Positions 5,395-7,067 of a stretch of DNA of 7,067 bases are shown piece by piece (within the stretch, counting starts at the first letter, position 1; every line of letters begins with the position of its first letter). The stretch is from Rickettsiales bacterium UBA1997 (GTDB lineage: Bacteria > Pseudomonadota > Alphaproteobacteria > Rickettsiales > UBA1997): contig DDCV01000099.1 in assembly GCA_002335845.1 (NCBI GenBank), positions 1-7,067 of the forward strand, in the 5' to 3' direction. Position numbers and translations under genes: made by a program. The notes under the pieces were generated by a model. That model searched no databases and was not told the origin of the DNA. It saw only the letters and a list, made by a program, of their open reading frames with translations.

Positions 5395-6675
5395 ATGCTT
5401 AAAGAACAGGATAAAATCTTTAAAAATTTATATGGCCATAAATCTTTTACACTAAAAGAGGCAATTAATCGTGGTGACTGGGATGGAACAAAAAAATTCC
5501 TCGATCTTGATAATGAAGAAATAATAAAACTAGTAAAAGATTCTTGGCTTAGAGGTCGTGGTGGCGCTGGATTTCCCACGGGCATGAAATGGTCTTTTGC
5601 GCCCAAGAAAAAAGATCCAAAAGAAGGCAAGCCGCATTATTTAGTTGTGAATGCCGATGAATCAGAACCTGGAACTTGTAAAGATAGAGAAATTATTCGT
5701 AACGAACCTCATAAACTACTTGAAGGATGTTTAATAGCAGCCAAAGCTATAAATGCTAATACATGTTACATTTACATCAGAGGCGAATATGTCAATGAAG
5801 CCAAAGTTTTACAAAAAGCGATAGATGAGGCTTATGAAGCAAAGTTAATTGGCAATAATGCTTGCAAATCGGGCTGGGATTTAGATGTTTATGTTCACCG
5901 CGGAGCAGGAGCTTATATTTGCGGCGAAGAGACGGCTCTACTTGAAAGCTTAGAGGGTAATAAAGGGCAACCAAGGCTTAAGCCGCCTTTTCCAGCCTTA
6001 ATCGGACTTTATGGCTGCCCAACAGTTGTAAATAACGTCGAATCGATCGCTGTTGTGCCAGAAATATTGCGTCGTGGCGCACAATGGTTTGCCGGAATTG
6101 GCCGCGAAAAAAATACTGGAACTAAAATATTCTGTATCTCAGGACATGTTAATAAGCCTTGTAATGTTGAAGAAGAAATGGGCATCCCCCTTCGCGAACT
6201 CATAGAAAAACATGCTGGTGGCGTTATTGGTGGCTGGGATAATCTTCTAGCAGTCATTCCCGGAGGCTCTTCCGTGCCATTGATCAAAAAAGAAATTTGC
6301 AATGATGTTTTGATGGATTTTGATTCGCTAAAAGAAGCTGGAACAGCTTTAGGTACTGCAGGAGTTATAGTTATGAATAAATCAACCGATATTATCGCAG
6401 CCATAGCCCGCTTATCTCATTTTTATAAACATGAATCCTGCGGCCAATGCACCCCATGTCGAGAAGGTACTGGGTGGATTATGCGCATAATGAATCGAAT
6501 GGTTGAAGGAAAAGCCAAGGTAGAAGAAATAGACCAATTATATAATCTAACCAAGCAAATAGAGGGGCACACTATTTGTGCTTTAGGTGATGCCGCAGCT
6601 TGGCCAGTTCAGGGCTTAATCAAAAATTTTAAAGATGAGATGATTAGTCGCATCGAAAATAGATCGCAAGATTAG
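5395..6675 (+). CDS. nuoF: NADH-quinone oxidoreductase subunit F (complex I, FMN and NADH binding)
   Basis: NuoF (51-kDa subunit homolog) oxidises NADH, passes electrons to FMN and then to the N3 iron-sulfur cluster, in the peripheral arm of complex I on the cytoplasmic side. The 426-residue protein is normal in length. It shows [13 protein letters not shown] (54-66), the first glycine-rich nucleotide segment; [15 protein letters not shown] (86-100); [20 protein letters not shown] (169-188); and the 4Fe-4S ligand motif [14 protein letters not shown] (348-361), with C349, C352, C355 and the distant C395 in [13 protein letters not shown]. All ligands are intact. The N-terminus (MLKEQDKIF) matches rickettsial NuoF as I remember it, which supports the start, although CAACCTACTCAATA before the ATG has no Shine-Dalgarno match. 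nuoE and nuoG, often adjacent in alphaproteobacteria, are not here: the gene is followed after 68 bp by a convergent gene, so it stands alone. Confidence 0.98.
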   Translation: MLKEQDKIFKNLYGHKSFTLKEAINRGDWDGTKKFLDLDNEEIIKLVKDSWLRGRGGAGFPTGMKWSFAPKKKDPKEGKPHYLVVNADESEPGTCKDREIIRNEPHKLLEGCLIAAKAINANTCYIYIRGEYVNEAKVLQKAIDEAYEAKLIGNNACKSGWDLDVYVHRGAGAYICGEETALLESLEGNKGQPRLKPPFPALIGLYGCPTVVNNVESIAVVPEILRRGAQWFAGIGREKNTGTKIFCISGHVNKPCNVEEEMGIPLRELIEKHAGGVIGGWDNLLAVIPGGSSVPLIKKEICNDVLMDFDSLKEAGTALGTAGVIVMNKSTDIIAAIARLSHFYKHESCGQCTPCREGTGWIMRIMNRMVEGKAKVEEIDQLYNLTKQIEGHTICALGDAAAWPVQGLIKNFKDEMISRIENRSQD

Positions 6676-6743
6676 CTCTTATTAAAGATGGAAATTGGTA
6701 TAAAATTAATTTAGGCTCTGTTAAGATTTCAAATAGCCTTGGG

Positions 6744-7001
6744 TCAAATAATTTTTATTTCTAAAGCATGAAGGCCACTACTGAATTCATCTTCCAATAT
6801 TTTATTGATTTTTCTATGAGCACTAATTTTGCTTATATTTTTTAACTTATCACTTGATATTTCTATTTTGAAATGAGTCTGGCCAGAGCCATCATCTCCC
6901 AAATGACCGCTATGCAACCCTGAATTATTGGTGATTTTAAGCAGGCTTGGCTGCAACAGCAAATTAATCTTGTTTAAAATTCTTTCTTCCATTTTCAACA
7001 T
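6744..7001 (-). CDS. BolA family protein (BolA1-like)
   Basis: BolA proteins pair with monothiol CGFS glutaredoxins, binding a shared [2Fe-2S] cluster, and take part in iron-sulfur cluster delivery or iron sensing in the cytoplasm. From the ATG at 7001 the product has 85 residues, a usual length. The single compact domain has an N-terminal helix (EERILNKINLLLQP), then the NNSGLHSGHLGDDGSGQTHFKIEI stretch with the family's THF strand (42-44), the invariant histidine in SAHRKI (H62), and the C-terminal GLHALEIKI strand. The loop carries histidines (H30, H33) and the protein has no cysteine, as in BOLA1-type members. It resembles mitochondrial BOLA1 and alphaproteobacterial BolA. Start choice is uncertain among ATG 7001, ATG 6992 and an upstream TTG at 7019; none has a good ribosome site, and the TTG adds only an Asn/Ile-rich tail. 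It converges on nuoF, so the two are not co-transcribed. Confidence 0.92.
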   Translation of the reverse strand: MLKMEERILNKINLLLQPSLLKITNNSGLHSGHLGDDGSGQTHFKIEISSDKLKNISKISAHRKINKILEDEFSSGLHALEIKII

Positions 7002-7024
7002 ATTATTAATATTTATCAAACTAA

Positions 7025-7050
7025 GTTAAACCTTTAATGATATGTTTAAC
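7025..7050. repeat. 7-bp inverted repeat upstream of the BolA gene
   Basis: GTTAAAC (7025-7031) and GTTTAAC (7044-7050) are exact reverse complements, 12 nt apart, 24 bp upstream of the chosen BolA start. On the minus strand the same bases also read as two near-identical direct copies, AAGGTTAAAC and AAGGTTTAAC, offset by 19 bp. It could be an operator, part of a promoter, or the weak terminator of whatever gene lies beyond the right edge. In A+T-rich DNA a 7-bp match can arise by chance. Confidence 0.3.
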
Positions 7051-7067
7051 CTTCTTATTTTTGGTCG

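Noticed and set aside
6009..6404. 131-codon minus-strand open frame opposite nuoF
   Set aside because: It lies inside a clearly conserved nuoF, and its Ser/Pro/Thr-rich translation is typical of the reverse strand of a coding region.
6711..6740. Possible terminator between nuoF and the BolA gene, AGGCT with AGCCT
   Set aside because: The stem is only 5 bp with a loop of about 18 nt and no following T-tract; it is too weak to call.
7002..7019. TTG start at 7019 for the BolA gene
   Set aside because: It adds only a low-complexity Ile/Asn extension not expected in the family; an ATG at 7001 or 6992 gives a normal BolA N-terminus.
7021..7067. Two minus-strand frames open from the right edge (stops at 7026-7028 and 7021-7023), possibly the tail of an upstream gene
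   Set aside because: With only 13 to 14 codons and two competing frames, neither can be called coding, although the Lys-rich tail TKNKKVKHIIKGLT is plausible.
1..7067. CRISPR array, insertion sequence, prophage or toxin-antitoxin module
   Set aside because: No regularly spaced repeats, transposase or integrase motifs, terminal repeats or paired small genes are visible on either strand.

Overview
The window reads as AT-rich (about one third G+C by eye) chromosomal DNA from an alphaproteobacterium, most likely a Rickettsiales-like or other host-associated lineage. This rests on three things: the NuoF sequence, which closely resembles rickettsial NuoF as I remember it; a BolA protein of the alphaproteobacterial/mitochondrial BolA1 type; and the low G+C with few Shine-Dalgarno sequences. 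The taxonomic placement is inference; no search was run.

Layout from left to right. Positions 1-236 hold a possible truncated 5' gene end on the minus strand (1-52) and a striking 32-bp perfect palindrome (95-126). A tRNA-Gly(UCC) gene with an encoded CCA follows on the minus strand (237-310), then a short spacer with an interrupted hairpin (324-375). From 5150 down to 433 five minus-strand genes lie head to tail with tiny gaps or overlaps and probably form one operon. In transcription order these are a lipoprotein secretin (outer-membrane channel), an ABC-2 type permease, an uncharacterised protein with one membrane anchor and a probable helical-repeat body, nadC (quinolinate phosphoribosyltransferase), and a ThiF/MoeB/HesA-type E1-like adenylyltransferase. 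A 244-bp divergent spacer (5151-5394) separates this operon from nuoF on the plus strand (5395-6675). A BolA-family gene converges on nuoF from the minus strand (6744-7001).

Functionally, the first three operon genes look like envelope or export functions. The last two are cytoplasmic cofactor or sulfur-transfer enzymes. nuoF encodes the NADH-oxidising, FMN-binding subunit of respiratory complex I, and nadC makes a precursor of NAD. BolA proteins work with monothiol glutaredoxins in iron-sulfur cluster handling, which fits the needs of NuoF, although the two genes are convergent and not co-transcribed.

No transposase, CRISPR array, phage gene or defence cassette is visible, and I see no clearly undescribed system. 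The points most worth a second look are the 32-bp palindrome, the secretin/permease/helical-repeat trio fused to cofactor genes, the ThiF-like protein that lacks the usual conserved cysteine, and the hairpin just ahead of nuoF.
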